Below are positions 8,227-16,699 of a DNA stretch of 64,000 nt, in pieces. The position numbers and the translations under genes were made by a program. The DNA lies in NCBI RefSeq assembly GCF_020667845.1, contig NZ_JAFMPQ010000003.1:1-64000 (forward strand), in the 5' to 3' direction. The notes under the pieces were generated by a model. That model did not search any database, was not told where the DNA came from, and saw nothing but the letters and a program-made list of their open reading frames with translations. The DNA comes from Cognatishimia sp. F0-27 (GTDB taxonomy: Bacteria > Pseudomonadota > Alphaproteobacteria > Rhodobacterales > Rhodobacteraceae). Position 1 is the first letter of the stretch. Every line of letters begins with the position of its first letter.

Positions 8227-9954
8227 TCAGTTACCGGCCGGTTCCAGATTGTGGATGATCTGGTGGGTGTGGTTCCACCAGAAGAACGGATGGTTGTAGT
8301 AGTTGTCCGCCGTGGGCCAACCCGTCCAGTAGGTCTCGTTCATAGGCAGCAGCTTGGCGGCCTGAACCAGCGGGATGAAGGGCATACCGGCATCGAGATG
8401 GCCATAGGCTTCGGCCACAAGTGCGGGAACCTCCGGATCGCCAAGCGGCCGCGTGGCGATTTCATCGACAACGGCTGAGTAGGCCTCGGCATGGCCACCG
8501 TCCCAGCGGGCGGTGTTGTTGAAACCGGGAGAGCGTTCGCCCACAGGCACCACGTCTTTGACCGTGTAGCGACCCATCGACGCCCAAGGCTCGTTCACCG
8601 AGCCACAGCTCAGCCAGCTGTAGGACATCTCGTAGGCGCCGAACGGCAGCACTTCACCCCAGAACACACCGTTTTCGACCGGCACCGCCTTGGCGTCGAT
8701 ACCAGCGCGTTGCAGCTGTTCGACGATCACGTCGATGGTGCGGGTGTATTCGGTTGAGGCGGAGTTGACGTGGATATCCACCGACAGGGTTTCACCGTCC
8801 TTGGTGTAGTAGTCGCCGTCGCGGGTCCAGCCCGCGGCCTCGATCAGGGCCTGACCCGCTGCAACGTCGGCCGCCGCCGGAAGGCCATAACCGGCCTCCT
8901 TGACGGCGTCGATGAAGGGGGCCATCGAGCCATATTGCGCGAACATCGTTTCCGACGCGGTTGTCGTGCCTTCATAGGCGACATTCACGATCTGGTTGCG
9001 GTCGATGATATGAGCAACCGCTTTGCGCATGCTGGCATCATCCCAGGGCGCGATGGTGGTGTTGATTTCCAGCTGGCGCGCACAGGGGTCCGCGGCGGCG
9101 TAGGGGTAGTCGGCATGCCACGCGATGACGTTCGGGTTCTGGGCCTGAATGGCCTCGAAAGTGCCGATGGTCACGTTCTGCGCGGCGTCCAGCTGGTTGG
9201 AGGCCATCAGCTGCGCGCGGCTCTCTTCGCCGCCGGATTCAAGGAAGATCACGCGTTCCGGCGCAGGCAGGTCCATGAAGCCGGTTTTGGCGCCCCACCA
9301 ATCGTCGTTGCGATCCCAGATCGCACGGTTGGAGGCCGCAGACGTGAACGTATAGGGGCCGGTGCCGATGGGCGGGTTGAACGCGAAGGTCGCGGCGTCC
9401 TCACCGTTCCAGATGTGCTCGGGCATGATCAGGAACGACCCGAAGATCCGCACACCGAAGTTTTCGACGATAAAGCGCGGGTTGGGATTTTGCAGGGTAA
9501 AGCGCACGGTCAGGTCATCGACCTTTTCCACGCTTGCGACCTGCGCCTTGATGGTGCTGGCCTCACGGCTGGAAATTTCCTCGTTTGTCATGGCCAGATT
9601 GACGGTAAAGACAACATCGTCCGCGTTGAACGCCTCGCCATCGGACCATTCCACGCCCTCGCGCAGGGTGATCGTGAATTCGGTGCTGTCCTCGTTCTGT
9701 TCAAACCCGGTGGCCAGCCATGGGTCTATGTTGCCGGTGCCGTAGTTCAGGATGAAGAGCGGCTCCCACATGGTCTGGTGCGCGCCGTGCATCCGCTTGG
9801 TGCCCGGTGTCATCCAGTTGAAGTTCTCGGGGTCCTGAATGGTGCGATCAAGGTCGAAGATCACCGTGTTTTCGCGCGCAACAGCCTGCGCCAGACCCGC
9901 CGTGGCCAGCAGCGCCAGCGCAGATGACGCCAAAAGCGTTTTCGTGAGTGTCAT
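8227..9954 (-). CDS. ABC transporter substrate-binding protein, family 5
   Basis: A 575-residue periplasmic binding protein of the SBP_bac_5 (peptide/nickel/oligosaccharide) family. It starts with a signal peptide (MTLTKTLLASSALALLATAGLAQA) cleaved after AQA. Family features include the WEPLFILNY region, the block ATGFEQNEDSTEFTITLREG and DGEAFNADDVVFTVN. It would capture the substrate in the periplasm and deliver it to the DppB/DppC-type permeases. The ribosome site GGGAGG is well placed before the ATG. The many Trp and aromatic residues near the C-terminus fit a sugar-containing ligand, but this is only suggestive. Confidence 0.92.
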   Translation of the reverse strand: MTLTKTLLASSALALLATAGLAQAVARENTVIFDLDRTIQDPENFNWMTPGTKRMHGAHQTMWEPLFILNYGTGNIDPWLATGFEQNEDSTEFTITLREGVEWSDGEAFNADDVVFTVNLAMTNEEISSREASTIKAQVASVEKVDDLTVRFTLQNPNPRFIVENFGVRIFGSFLIMPEHIWNGEDAATFAFNPPIGTGPYTFTSAASNRAIWDRNDDWWGAKTGFMDLPAPERVIFLESGGEESRAQLMASNQLDAAQNVTIGTFEAIQAQNPNVIAWHADYPYAAADPCARQLEINTTIAPWDDASMRKAVAHIIDRNQIVNVAYEGTTTASETMFAQYGSMAPFIDAVKEAGYGLPAAADVAAGQALIEAAGWTRDGDYYTKDGETLSVDIHVNSASTEYTRTIDVIVEQLQRAGIDAKAVPVENGVFWGEVLPFGAYEMSYSWLSCGSVNEPWASMGRYTVKDVVPVGERSPGFNNTARWDGGHAEAYSAVVDEIATRPLGDPEVPALVAEAYGHLDAGMPFIPLVQAAKLLPMNETYWTGWPTADNYYNHPFFWWNHTHQIIHNLEPAGN

Positions 9955-9999
9955 TGTTTTCCTCCCAGAAAATGATGGGCTTTGCGCCCGTTCGTCGCC

Positions 10000-10680
10000 C
10001 TAGCGGGCATAGTCCATGACCAGAACGCGGGTGCGCTCCGGCAAGGTTTCCTTGGTGATGTCGACCTCATGCCCGAAGGCGAAATCGACGTCTTTTTCCT
10101 CGTCGAGATGGCTCAGGAATGTCTCGATCCAGTGCAGGTTGCGCGGTTTGTAGGTGAGCGTGCGGAAGTGCATGGGGATCACCAGTTTCGGTTTGGCCGC
10201 GTCGATCAGGCGTTTGACCTCGTCCAGCCGCGTGGTGAAGACGCCACCGGCCAGCGTCAGCAGGATGTCCACGCCCTCGAAGAAGGCGACCTGACGGTCG
10301 TTGAGGTCGTTGCCCACATCGCCCATATGGCCGATTTGCATGCCGTCCAGTTCAAACCGGTACATGGCGTTGGCACCGGGTTCGTGAAGCGGGTGGTCTT
10401 CGATCTCCATGGCTTCGATGGCGTGGACGGTGAGGCCAGCGACGTCTGCCGCGCCGCCTGCGCGCACGGCATCGAGCGTGTTGAGCCAGGTGTGATCGCC
10501 CGGCACGAGGTCGTGGCGGCAGTGGGCGTCGTCGTCATCCGATGAGGTCAGCACGATATCCGCCTCGTCGCGCATGGGGGCGTAGCCGAGGTTTTCGGGC
10601 GTGTAAGGATCGGTCACCACGCGAGGACCGGTTTCGGGCGTCAGCAGGAAGGCAGCCTGTCCATACCATTTGATCCGCAT
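10000..10680 (-). CDS. MBL-fold metal-dependent hydrolase, UlaG/YtnP-like
   Basis: The 226-residue protein begins MRIKWYGQAAFLL, the usual opening of small metallo-beta-lactamase-fold hydrolases of the UlaG type. TSSDDDDAHCRHD occupies the place of the metal-binding HxHxDH, with Asp replacing some His. GHMGDVGNDL and PMHFRT are the later metal-site segments. It lacks a signal peptide, so it is cytoplasmic. The ATG overlaps the dioxygenase stop by one base (TGATG), so the longer upstream frame is not used. Its position between the dioxygenase and the transporter suggests it opens a ring or hydrolyses an ester or lactone intermediate of the imported compound; this is inference. Confidence 0.82.
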   Translation of the reverse strand: MRIKWYGQAAFLLTPETGPRVVTDPYTPENLGYAPMRDEADIVLTSSDDDDAHCRHDLVPGDHTWLNTLDAVRAGGAADVAGLTVHAIEAMEIEDHPLHEPGANAMYRFELDGMQIGHMGDVGNDLNDRQVAFFEGVDILLTLAGGVFTTRLDEVKRLIDAAKPKLVIPMHFRTLTYKPRNLHWIETFLSHLDEEKDVDFAFGHEVDITKETLPERTRVLVMDYAR

Positions 10681-11507
10681 CAGTTGTTTCCCACCACGTG
10701 GGGGCTGCTGGTTTTGGTGATGTCGTTGTTGTCGGGGCGGGGGTGGGTATTCCACGCGCCTGCCGTGCCGCGACACAGGATCGCCTCGACCCCGGTGGCC
10801 CATTTCGGGTCAGTGATCTGCACGCTTGGAGGACAGTAGCGCAGGGTGAGGCCGCAGCGGCGGCGGTCCGAGGTGTTGGCCTTTGAGCCGTGGACCAGCA
10901 TATCCGCGTGCATCGACATTTGGCCCGCCTTCAGGGTGTTGGTAAAGGGTGCGCCCATGGACTCGGCGTTGGCGGTGCCTTTGTGAAAGACGTTTGTGTC
11001 GCCATCGGTTGCAGCAACCGGCAACGCGCCTTTGTCATGGGTGGCGGGGATGAAGCGCATGGCGGAATTGGTCGCGTCTGCGTCATCGATCGCCAGCCAG
11101 ACGGTGACCGTGCGCGCAGGGCTGAGCGCCCAGAAAGAGGCATCCTGATGCCAAGGCACGGTCTTGGGGTCGTGCGGTTTCTTGGACAGGATCGCGCTGG
11201 CCCAGCACAGGATATCGGGGCCGATCAGATCCTCGACGTGATCGAGAATGCGGGCATCGGTGGCGATGTCGTAAAGCCCTGACAGGCGCGCCTGATAGCA
11301 GTTGATCCCATAGGCCCCGTCGGGACCGAGATCGGCCATGAGACCGTCGATGTAGCTGCGGATCTTGCGTGTTTCGGCGCTGTCGAAGATGTCGAAGGGC
11401 TGCACGAAACCGGCAGTATTGTAGTGGTCGATCTGCGCCAGCGTCAGCCGTTTGGGCGCGCTGTTGGCGACAGGCGCGAAGCGCAAGTCCTGTGTGTGTC
11501 CGAGCAT
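10680..11507 (-). CDS. phytanoyl-CoA dioxygenase (PhyH) family protein
   Basis: About 275 residues of the PhyH family of Fe(II)/2-oxoglutarate oxygenases. WHQDASFW supplies the His and Asp iron ligands, and MHADMLVHGSKANTSDRRR supplies the distal His and the Arg that binds 2-oxoglutarate. Family members hydroxylate varied small molecules, so the name does not imply phytanic acid as substrate. I start at 11507, where GGGAGG is 6 bases upstream; an ATG at 11513 directly abuts that ribosome site. It is the first gene of the minus-strand operon and is divergent from the AraC gene, so it is probably induced by it. Confidence 0.88.
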   Translation of the reverse strand: MLGHTQDLRFAPVANSAPKRLTLAQIDHYNTAGFVQPFDIFDSAETRKIRSYIDGLMADLGPDGAYGINCYQARLSGLYDIATDARILDHVEDLIGPDILCWASAILSKKPHDPKTVPWHQDASFWALSPARTVTVWLAIDDADATNSAMRFIPATHDKGALPVAATDGDTNVFHKGTANAESMGAPFTNTLKAGQMSMHADMLVHGSKANTSDRRRCGLTLRYCPPSVQITDPKWATGVEAILCRGTAGAWNTHPRPDNNDITKTSSPHVVGNN

Positions 11508-11566
11508 GGTCATCCTCCCAAGTGGTGACAGTCTATCCCCCGGGCAGCAGGTGTCAGCGGCGTAGA

Positions 11567-11595
11567 TTGACAGAATCTTACACTATTTTGATATC
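11567..11595 (+). promoter_or_regulatory. candidate sigma-70 promoter of the AraC-type gene
   Basis: TTGACA at 11567-11572 is followed after 17 bases by GATATC, giving a start point near 11602 and a ~34-base leader before the AraC-type ATG. The 128-base divergent spacer must also hold the operon promoter and the activator's binding sites; no clear direct repeats were picked out. Confidence 0.45.
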
Positions 11596-11635
11596 TGCGC
11601 TCCCCAATGGGCTGTTTATTTGCTAATCTTGCTGC

Positions 11636-12496
11636 ATGGAAAAGGTCCGCTTCTTGATCGACAATTACGTTCGCCCAGACGAGGCATTCCATTTCGCCCG
11701 CAAATCACTGGAAACCCGCTATCCGGCCCGCGCCCATGATCACGATTACTTTGAGGTTTTCCTGATCGAGAACGGGCGCACCGAACATTGGGTGAATGGG
11801 GTCACGCAGATGCTTGAGCCCGGCCAGCTGGTGTTCATGCGCCCCGGCGACGTGCATGCCTTCAACGCCAATCGCAAGACCGGGTGCCAGATCATCAACG
11901 TCATGTTTCGCACCGAAACCGCAACGCATCTGGCCAGCCGCTATCACAGTGCGATCGGGGGTCGGTTCTTTGATGCCAGATCGGAGCTGCCCGAGATGCA
12001 CACGTTGGGACCGGCGCGATTTGCGCGGGCGGTGAACGTCTCGCTGCAATTGCAGACGGCGCAACGGGACCTCGCGCGGATCGAGGAATTTCTGCTGGTG
12101 CTGACCAACAGGGTCGCCCATGCGACCAGCGGCGTGACCAAGGCGGCCCCAAAGTGGTTTTCCGAAGCCTGCAGCGCCGCGCAATCCGCCGAAGTCTTCC
12201 GGCTCGGCACCAAGGGGTTCATTCGGGCCGCAGGCCGGAGCCAGGAACATGTGTGCCGAACCTGCAAGACCGTCCTTGGGGTCACTCCGACCGAGTTCAT
12301 CAATCGCATCCGGATCGAACATGCCGCTCAGTTGCTGCGAAGCGACGAGGCGCCGATCAATGATATCATCGCCAGCTGCGGCTTCGAGAACACCGGATAT
12401 TTCTACCGCTTGTTTCGGCGTTACTACGACACGACACCAAAAGGCTTTCGCAGTCGCTACCAGCGGGACCCGTTTCAATCCCGGGTCCAGAGATAA
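11636..12496 (+). CDS. AraC-family transcriptional regulator
   Basis: A 286-residue regulator. Residues ~30-95 form a cupin-like sensing domain (ARAHDHDYFEVFLIENG, then EPGQLVFMRPGDVHAF). The last ~100 residues carry the paired helix-turn-helix domain (GRSQEHVCRTCKTVLGVTP, then INDIIASCGFENTGYFYRLFR and the terminal YYDTTPKGFRSRY). Such cupin-AraC proteins often govern sugar or glycoside uptake. Its gene is transcribed away from the PhyH-ABC-mannosidase operon with only 128 bases between, so it is very likely that operon's regulator. No strong ribosome site precedes the ATG. Confidence 0.93.
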   Translation: MEKVRFLIDNYVRPDEAFHFARKSLETRYPARAHDHDYFEVFLIENGRTEHWVNGVTQMLEPGQLVFMRPGDVHAFNANRKTGCQIINVMFRTETATHLASRYHSAIGGRFFDARSELPEMHTLGPARFARAVNVSLQLQTAQRDLARIEEFLLVLTNRVAHATSGVTKAAPKWFSEACSAAQSAEVFRLGTKGFIRAAGRSQEHVCRTCKTVLGVTPTEFINRIRIEHAAQLLRSDEAPINDIIASCGFENTGYFYRLFRRYYDTTPKGFRSRYQRDPFQSRVQR

Positions 12497-12720
12497 GTGT
12501 CGCCCAAACTCGATTGGACTTCAACGAAGGTCATTCGGGTGCGGGCGTCGGACCGTTTTGCGCCAAGATACGCCTCCACGGCCTGGGCAACAGTCATCAC
12601 CGCGCGGGTCTTGCGTTTCTCGGCCAAAGGGTCGCCGCCCAGCAGGGCCTTGCCGCGGTTCTTGAGCGTGAGGTTTCGAGGCATCGTGCGGGCCATCTGG
12701 CGGGTCCGCCCATCCAGAAA
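12475..12720 (-). pseudogene. tyrosine-recombinase (phage-type integrase) remnant
   Basis: The frame encodes KALLGGDPLAEKRKTR followed by MTVAQAVEAYLGAKRS and a short tail. This resembles the junction between the N-terminal domain and the core-binding SAM-like domain of P4-type integrases (GxDPAAEKR...TV...AYL). No catalytic domain with R-H-R-Y residues follows: the frame ends inside the 3' end of the AraC gene. It is probably a scar of an old integration event. The identification rests on one short motif, so confidence is moderate. Confidence 0.42.
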
Positions 12721-12935
12721 CACGGCCCATTTGTCACCTTTTCGGGTTGGTGGCTGCGGGACCTGCCCCTTGCTGGTCCCTCGGTCACAAGGCGAGCCTG
12801 CGGGTTGGGCTTCGCGGCGGCAGCTCGGTCGGAATGCCTGGACGATCGGGGTCCGGACAAACACGCCGTTCGGGGGCTTTCGTGTCGAAAGGAGGTTTGC
12901 GGGACATTGGATGCACGCGATTGGCGTCAGACGTG

Positions 12936-14159
12936 TTAACGGGGCGAGCGAAGGAGGACGCGCATAACCAATGGCGCAAGCACCGTGTTGGCGAGGGCCA
13001 TCACGATAAGCGCCGAGAACAGGTGTTGGGCAACCGGATCTTTTGTCGTGCTGTCGATCAACCCTGCTGCAAGCGCGACCGATATCACGACGATCATGAT
13101 TTCTCCGCGCGGGGCGAGACCGACACCGATGATCGCCGCTTCCTGCCGGTCATATCCAACGGCGACGGCGGCAATCCCACCGCCCAGCACTTTCGTGATG
13201 AAGGCAACAACGATCAGAACGATGAGAAAACCGGGGATCTCGACGAGCGCTGTCAGATTGGCCTGTAACCCGATCCACGCAAAAAAGAGCGGTCCCAACA
13301 CGCCCGCGGTAAGCGCGTTGAGCATAAGGCGCATACTCTTGTGTGGTCGCTTTCCAATTCGTGACCGCTCCATGAACAGACCGGCCATGAATGCCCCCAC
13401 CGCCCAATGCAGCCCGAGGAGTTCCGCAAGAAATCCATAGCAGAGGGCCATAACCACCAAAGCGCCGAATTCGATCTCCGCGGCCTGTCGTCGGTGTATC
13501 TCCTTGCTGATGCGGGGATACACGTGAACGCCGAGCAGCCCAGTGACAACGAAAAACGAAATGACCTTCGCCAGCAATAATCCAAAGGCGATTGCGCTGG
13601 GCAGCGCGCCCGACGCGATGATCGAACTCAGCAAGGCGAGGAGAAACAATCCGAAAATATCATCGAACAAGGCCGCGGTGATCAGCACACGACCGGCCTC
13701 CGACCTGAGCAAACCGAACTCCTGTAGGATTTTGGCGGACGCGGCAATTGCTGTGATCGATAGCGCAACCCCGACGAGAAGCGCCTGCGCCGTCCGCTGG
13801 GGTCCGTCTTCGAGAAACGCAAAGCCCAAGGCAATACCGGCAACAAGCGGCAGTGCGACGCCGCCGAAGGCCACGACAAACGACTTGCGCGCGTCATGGA
13901 CCGTGTCGGAGAGCTGCATTTCAACTCCCGCCATGAGCAGTAGGAAGAAGATGCCGAGGTCCGCGACGTGGGCCAATGTCTCGTTTTCGGGCAACCCTGC
14001 AAGGATGGTCTGCTGGGGACCGGCAAACTGCGCGACGGTAACCAGTATCATGCCCGCAAGCATTTCGCCAACTGCGGATGGCAACGAGATCCGTTCCACG
14101 AGTGCGCCAAGCGCTCTGGCGGCAAGCAACAGGATCAGCAGCGCGCCAATGGCTTCCAT
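12936..14159 (-). CDS. cation:proton antiporter, CPA2 (Kef/NapA-like) family
   Basis: 407 residues with about 12 hydrophobic segments and no cytoplasmic TrkA-N or CBS domain. This matches the short CPA2 exchangers that trade Na+ or K+ for protons across the inner membrane. Seen features include the opening LPSAVGEMLAGMILV, the LFDDIFGLFLLAL segment (~165) with the conserved Asp-Asp of the transport site, and the amphipathic LGLHWAVGAFMAGLF region. Ion specificity cannot be assigned. The gene stands alone, with gene-free DNA on its 5' side. Confidence 0.88.
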   Translation of the reverse strand: MEAIGALLILLLAARALGALVERISLPSAVGEMLAGMILVTVAQFAGPQQTILAGLPENETLAHVADLGIFFLLLMAGVEMQLSDTVHDARKSFVVAFGGVALPLVAGIALGFAFLEDGPQRTAQALLVGVALSITAIAASAKILQEFGLLRSEAGRVLITAALFDDIFGLFLLALLSSIIASGALPSAIAFGLLLAKVISFFVVTGLLGVHVYPRISKEIHRRQAAEIEFGALVVMALCYGFLAELLGLHWAVGAFMAGLFMERSRIGKRPHKSMRLMLNALTAGVLGPLFFAWIGLQANLTALVEIPGFLIVLIVVAFITKVLGGGIAAVAVGYDRQEAAIIGVGLAPRGEIMIVVISVALAAGLIDSTTKDPVAQHLFSALIVMALANTVLAPLVMRVLLRSPR

Positions 14160-14514
14160 AGTCCCTCATTTCCACTTGGATCGGGTGCCGACCTTGTCGC
14201 CGCCATTCGGCGCGCCGTGCTGGCGATCCAAGACCTGTGGTTTGACCCCGACCGGGTAAAGCCTTACGGCGGATCGGGTTGCGTCTTGTGCGGCGCCTGA
14301 ACTGAGTAAGGCGTGGCCAATCAGACGGTGATCGCGCGATGTCTCTGGCCGGTTCGAGCGACATCAAGCAGAGCCAGCGTTCCAACGTTTTGACCGGTGC
14401 AGCATCGACTGCCAGACAGATACCGCCGGCGTCCAAGCCTTCAACGATTGCCGGGCCAATACGTGGACGTTGCCCGACCCGGCATGCCTGCGATGGCTCA
14501 GATCGGAGACAGCT
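14160..14514. other. gene-free stretch
   Basis: Separates the antiporter start from the 3' end of the helix-hairpin-helix gene. No convincing coding frame, hairpin or promoter motif was seen. Confidence 0.45.
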
Positions 14515-15072
14515 TTATTTCTTTTTTGGTTTTCGGGACTTCTTGGTTTTCTTTTTTGGTTTTTCCTTCTTGGCCGCGTCCTTCTTTGCCTTTTTGTCGG
14601 TCGCCTTCATGGTCTCTGCGGCCTTTGCCTCGGACTTTTTCTTCGACGCCTTTTTCTTGTCTTTCGCTTTCTTCTTGTCTTTTGGCTTCTTTTTGTCTTT
14701 CGGTTTTTTCCCGGTCTTCGCGTTTTTCGGGTCTTTTTCGTCCGAAGCGTTCTTCCCTTCGGCTTTTTTGCGCGCCTTCTTTTTTGGAGCCGGCACAGCA
14801 GCCTCTGCGGTATTTGTTTCGGGCTCCGCCGGAGATGCTGGCGCCGCATCCTGCGGCGGCGTTTCTGGCGCGACTGCGGGCTCTTTCGGCTGCGCTAAGG
14901 TTTGGGAAGCCGCCTCGAGGAGCGTTTCAACGCGCCGCGCTCCAAGACCGGGAATGTCGACCAAGGTTTCGAACGGGGTCGCCACGAACTGTTCGGCAGA
15001 AGAAATGCCCACTTCAGCCAGCTTCGAAGTCAGGCGCGGCCCGATGCCGGGTACGTTCAGAATGGATGTCAT
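14515..15072 (-). CDS. helix-hairpin-helix protein with histone-H1-like lysine-rich tail
   Basis: The 185-residue protein has two parts. Residues 1-60 hold tandem helix-hairpin-helix motifs (LNVPGIGPRLTSKLAEVGI and VDIPGLGARRVETLLEAA), which bind DNA backbone non-specifically. A Pro/Ala-rich linker leads to ~100 residues of Lys/Ala/Asp repeats (KKPKDKKKAKDKKKASKKK), like the tails of bacterial H1-like proteins. The start at 15072 has GGAGG 10 bases upstream; the longer frame to 15117 does not. Together with the two small basic genes upstream it suggests a chromatin-associated group. No family member of known function is recognised. Confidence 0.75.
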   Translation of the reverse strand: MTSILNVPGIGPRLTSKLAEVGISSAEQFVATPFETLVDIPGLGARRVETLLEAASQTLAQPKEPAVAPETPPQDAAPASPAEPETNTAEAAVPAPKKKARKKAEGKNASDEKDPKNAKTGKKPKDKKKPKDKKKAKDKKKASKKKSEAKAAETMKATDKKAKKDAAKKEKPKKKTKKSRKPKKK

Positions 15073-15103
15073 GTATGGCCGTCCTCCGCAAATGAGATGA
15101 CAG

Positions 15104-15131
15104 GATCCAAATGGCATCTGCCATTTGGATC
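15104..15131. repeat. perfect 13-bp inverted repeat
   Basis: GATCCAAATGGCA and its exact reverse complement are separated by two bases. The repeat lies 32 bases upstream of the helix-hairpin-helix start and 28 bases past the end of the 39-residue gene. It lacks a T-run, so it may be an operator, an mRNA processing hairpin or an attenuator. Confidence 0.7.
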
Positions 15132-15158
15132 GCCGAGCCTGTCAATTGGTTGAACTGG

Positions 15159-15278
15159 TCAAGCCGCTTTCTTCAGGGCTTTCTTCGCAGCTTTCAGTTT
15201 CTTGTTTTGACGCTCCACCTTCGCCTTGCGTGCTTTGACTTCTTTCTTGAGCGCCTTGATTTTCGCTTTCTTGGCCAT
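15159..15278 (-). CDS. 39-residue Lys/Ala-rich basic protein
   Basis: Start chosen at 15278, where GGAGAAG lies 4 bases before the ATG. The protein (MAKKAKIKALKKEVKARKA...) is almost entirely Lys, Ala, Glu and Val in a heptad-like pattern. It would form a single highly positive helix. It has the composition of a DNA- or RNA-binding helix and sits between two other basic DNA-binding candidates on the same strand. No named family is recognised. Confidence 0.6.
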   Translation of the reverse strand: MAKKAKIKALKKEVKARKAKVERQNKKLKAAKKALKKAA

Positions 15279-15279
15279 T

Positions 15280-15492
15280 TTACTTCTCCGTTTTCTTGAG
15301 GGTTGCAGTCTTTTTCGACTTGGTTTGATGATCGTTGATGAAGCCAAGGATGAAGCTGCGGATCTCCTTGGCTGCGCTTGTTTCGAGCGACTTGCACAAT
15401 GATACGAACCGGTCCCGATCCGACGCGTTGATTCTGATGATCAGCTGGCTGTCCTTCGGGTTGTCCTTTTTGGTTTTCTTCTTGCTCGACAC
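15280..15492 (-). CDS. 70-residue ribbon-helix-helix-like protein
   Basis: The likely start is a GTG at 15492 preceded by AAGGGACTGCAAG. After a Lys-rich N-terminus, SQLIIRINASDRDRFVSLC and AAKEIRSFILGFI resemble the strand-helix-helix plan of CopG/Arc-type DNA-binding proteins. The C-terminus is again Lys-rich. It ends one base before the start of the 39-residue gene, so the two are probably co-transcribed. It could be a small repressor or a nucleoid protein; no toxin partner is adjacent. Confidence 0.65.
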   Translation of the reverse strand: MSSKKKTKKDNPKDSQLIIRINASDRDRFVSLCKSLETSAAKEIRSFILGFINDHQTKSKKTATLKKTEK

Positions 15493-15877
15493 CTTGCAGT
15501 CCCTTGCCAATCCCGCTTCAGTCTCGCATTTCGGGTGGATTTTGTATATACATTTCTCGGAAGCCGCTTTGCTGCGGAGGAAAACGGATCCGTGCAGCCC
15601 CAAGGAACGGAAGCGGAAAGCGACCCCCACGCCGGAGGGAAGGGCGCGGAGCCATCGCCCCGGAAATCAACGACGCCGGCTGCACGCTGTCCTTGGGCTT
15701 TGTCTTCCCGGAGCGGTTCTGTTGCGGGGCCTGCGTGCGATCAAGGCTTGCGGCTTAGGTCAGGGAGCCGGTGTGCCGGGATGCCACGCGCCGATCCCTT
15801 GACGTCCATTCTGACCGGGCCAAGCGGAAGCCACGCGATCCATCCCGTGCTGAAGAGCTATGCCGGGCGCGTCCCGT
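15493..15877. other. gene-free stretch
   Basis: Between the 3' end of the polyphosphate kinase gene and the GTG of the 70-residue gene. It should hold the latter's promoter. No coding frame with support and no clear terminator was found. Confidence 0.45.
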
Positions 15878-16699
15878 TCACGTCTTGTCGTGCACTTCCG
15901 GCACGAAGGTCTGCTCTTCTAAGGGCGGGCGGGCGTATCCCGTCTGGTCGGGCCTCTCGTCCAGTTCGATCGGTTCGGGCGTCATGTCCTCGTACGGAAC
16001 CAAAGACAACAGGTGGCTGATGCAGTTGAGCCGGGCGTGCTTTTTCACGTCCGAACCGACCACATACCAAGGGGCCTGCTTGATGTCGGTGTAAGCGAAC
16101 ATTTCGTCCTTGGCCCGGCTGTATTCGATCCAGCGCTTTCGGCTCTCGAGGTCCATGGGACTCAGCTTCCATCGTTTGGTCGGATCGGTAAGCCGTCGCT
16201 GGAACCGGCGCTCCTGTTCTTCATCGCTCACCGAGAACCAGTACTTGATCAGCTGAATCCCCGAACGGACGAGCATGCGCTCGAATTCGGGGCAACTGCG
16301 CAGGAACTCGCGATATTCCTCGTCGGTACAAAAGCCCATGACGCGCTCGACGCCGGCGCGGTTGTACCAAGAGCGATCGAAGATCACCATTTCCCCTGCC
16401 GCGGGCAGATGGGCAACGTAGCGCTGGAAATACCATTGGGTCTTCTCGCGTTCCGTTGGTGCCGGAAGTGCGACGACCTGCACGGTTCTGGGGTTCAGTG
16501 GTTCGGTAATCCGCTTGATCGTGCCACCCTTTCCCGCGGCGTCGCGACCCTCGAAGATGACGACAACACGGTGTCCGGTGGCCTTGATCCATTCCTGCAT
16601 CTTCACGAGTTCGATCTGAAGCCGGCCGAGCCGCTTCTCGTATTTCGCTCTGGAGATTTTCTTGGTCGCCTGTTGCATCGTCCCGGCGTCCTTCTTCAT
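15878..16699 (-). CDS. ppk2: polyphosphate kinase 2 (PPK2 family)
   Basis: 273 residues, typical of one-domain PPK2 enzymes, which transfer phosphate between polyphosphate and nucleoside di- or monophosphates. Visible motifs are Walker A FEGRDAAGKGGTIKRI (~residue 50), the block LPAPTEREKTQWYFQRY, the lid/Walker B MVIFDRSWYNRAGVERVMGFC (~120), and WKLSPMDLESRKRW. The start at 16699 has GAGGG upstream; the open frame reaches to 17149, but the extra residues look non-coding. It is probably involved in nucleotide pool or polyphosphate balance. Subclass (ADP- or AMP-phosphorylating) was not assigned. Confidence 0.94.
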   Translation of the reverse strand: MKKDAGTMQQATKKISRAKYEKRLGRLQIELVKMQEWIKATGHRVVVIFEGRDAAGKGGTIKRITEPLNPRTVQVVALPAPTEREKTQWYFQRYVAHLPAAGEMVIFDRSWYNRAGVERVMGFCTDEEYREFLRSCPEFERMLVRSGIQLIKYWFSVSDEEQERRFQRRLTDPTKRWKLSPMDLESRKRWIEYSRAKDEMFAYTDIKQAPWYVVGSDVKKHARLNCISHLLSLVPYEDMTPEPIELDERPDQTGYARPPLEEQTFVPEVHDKT

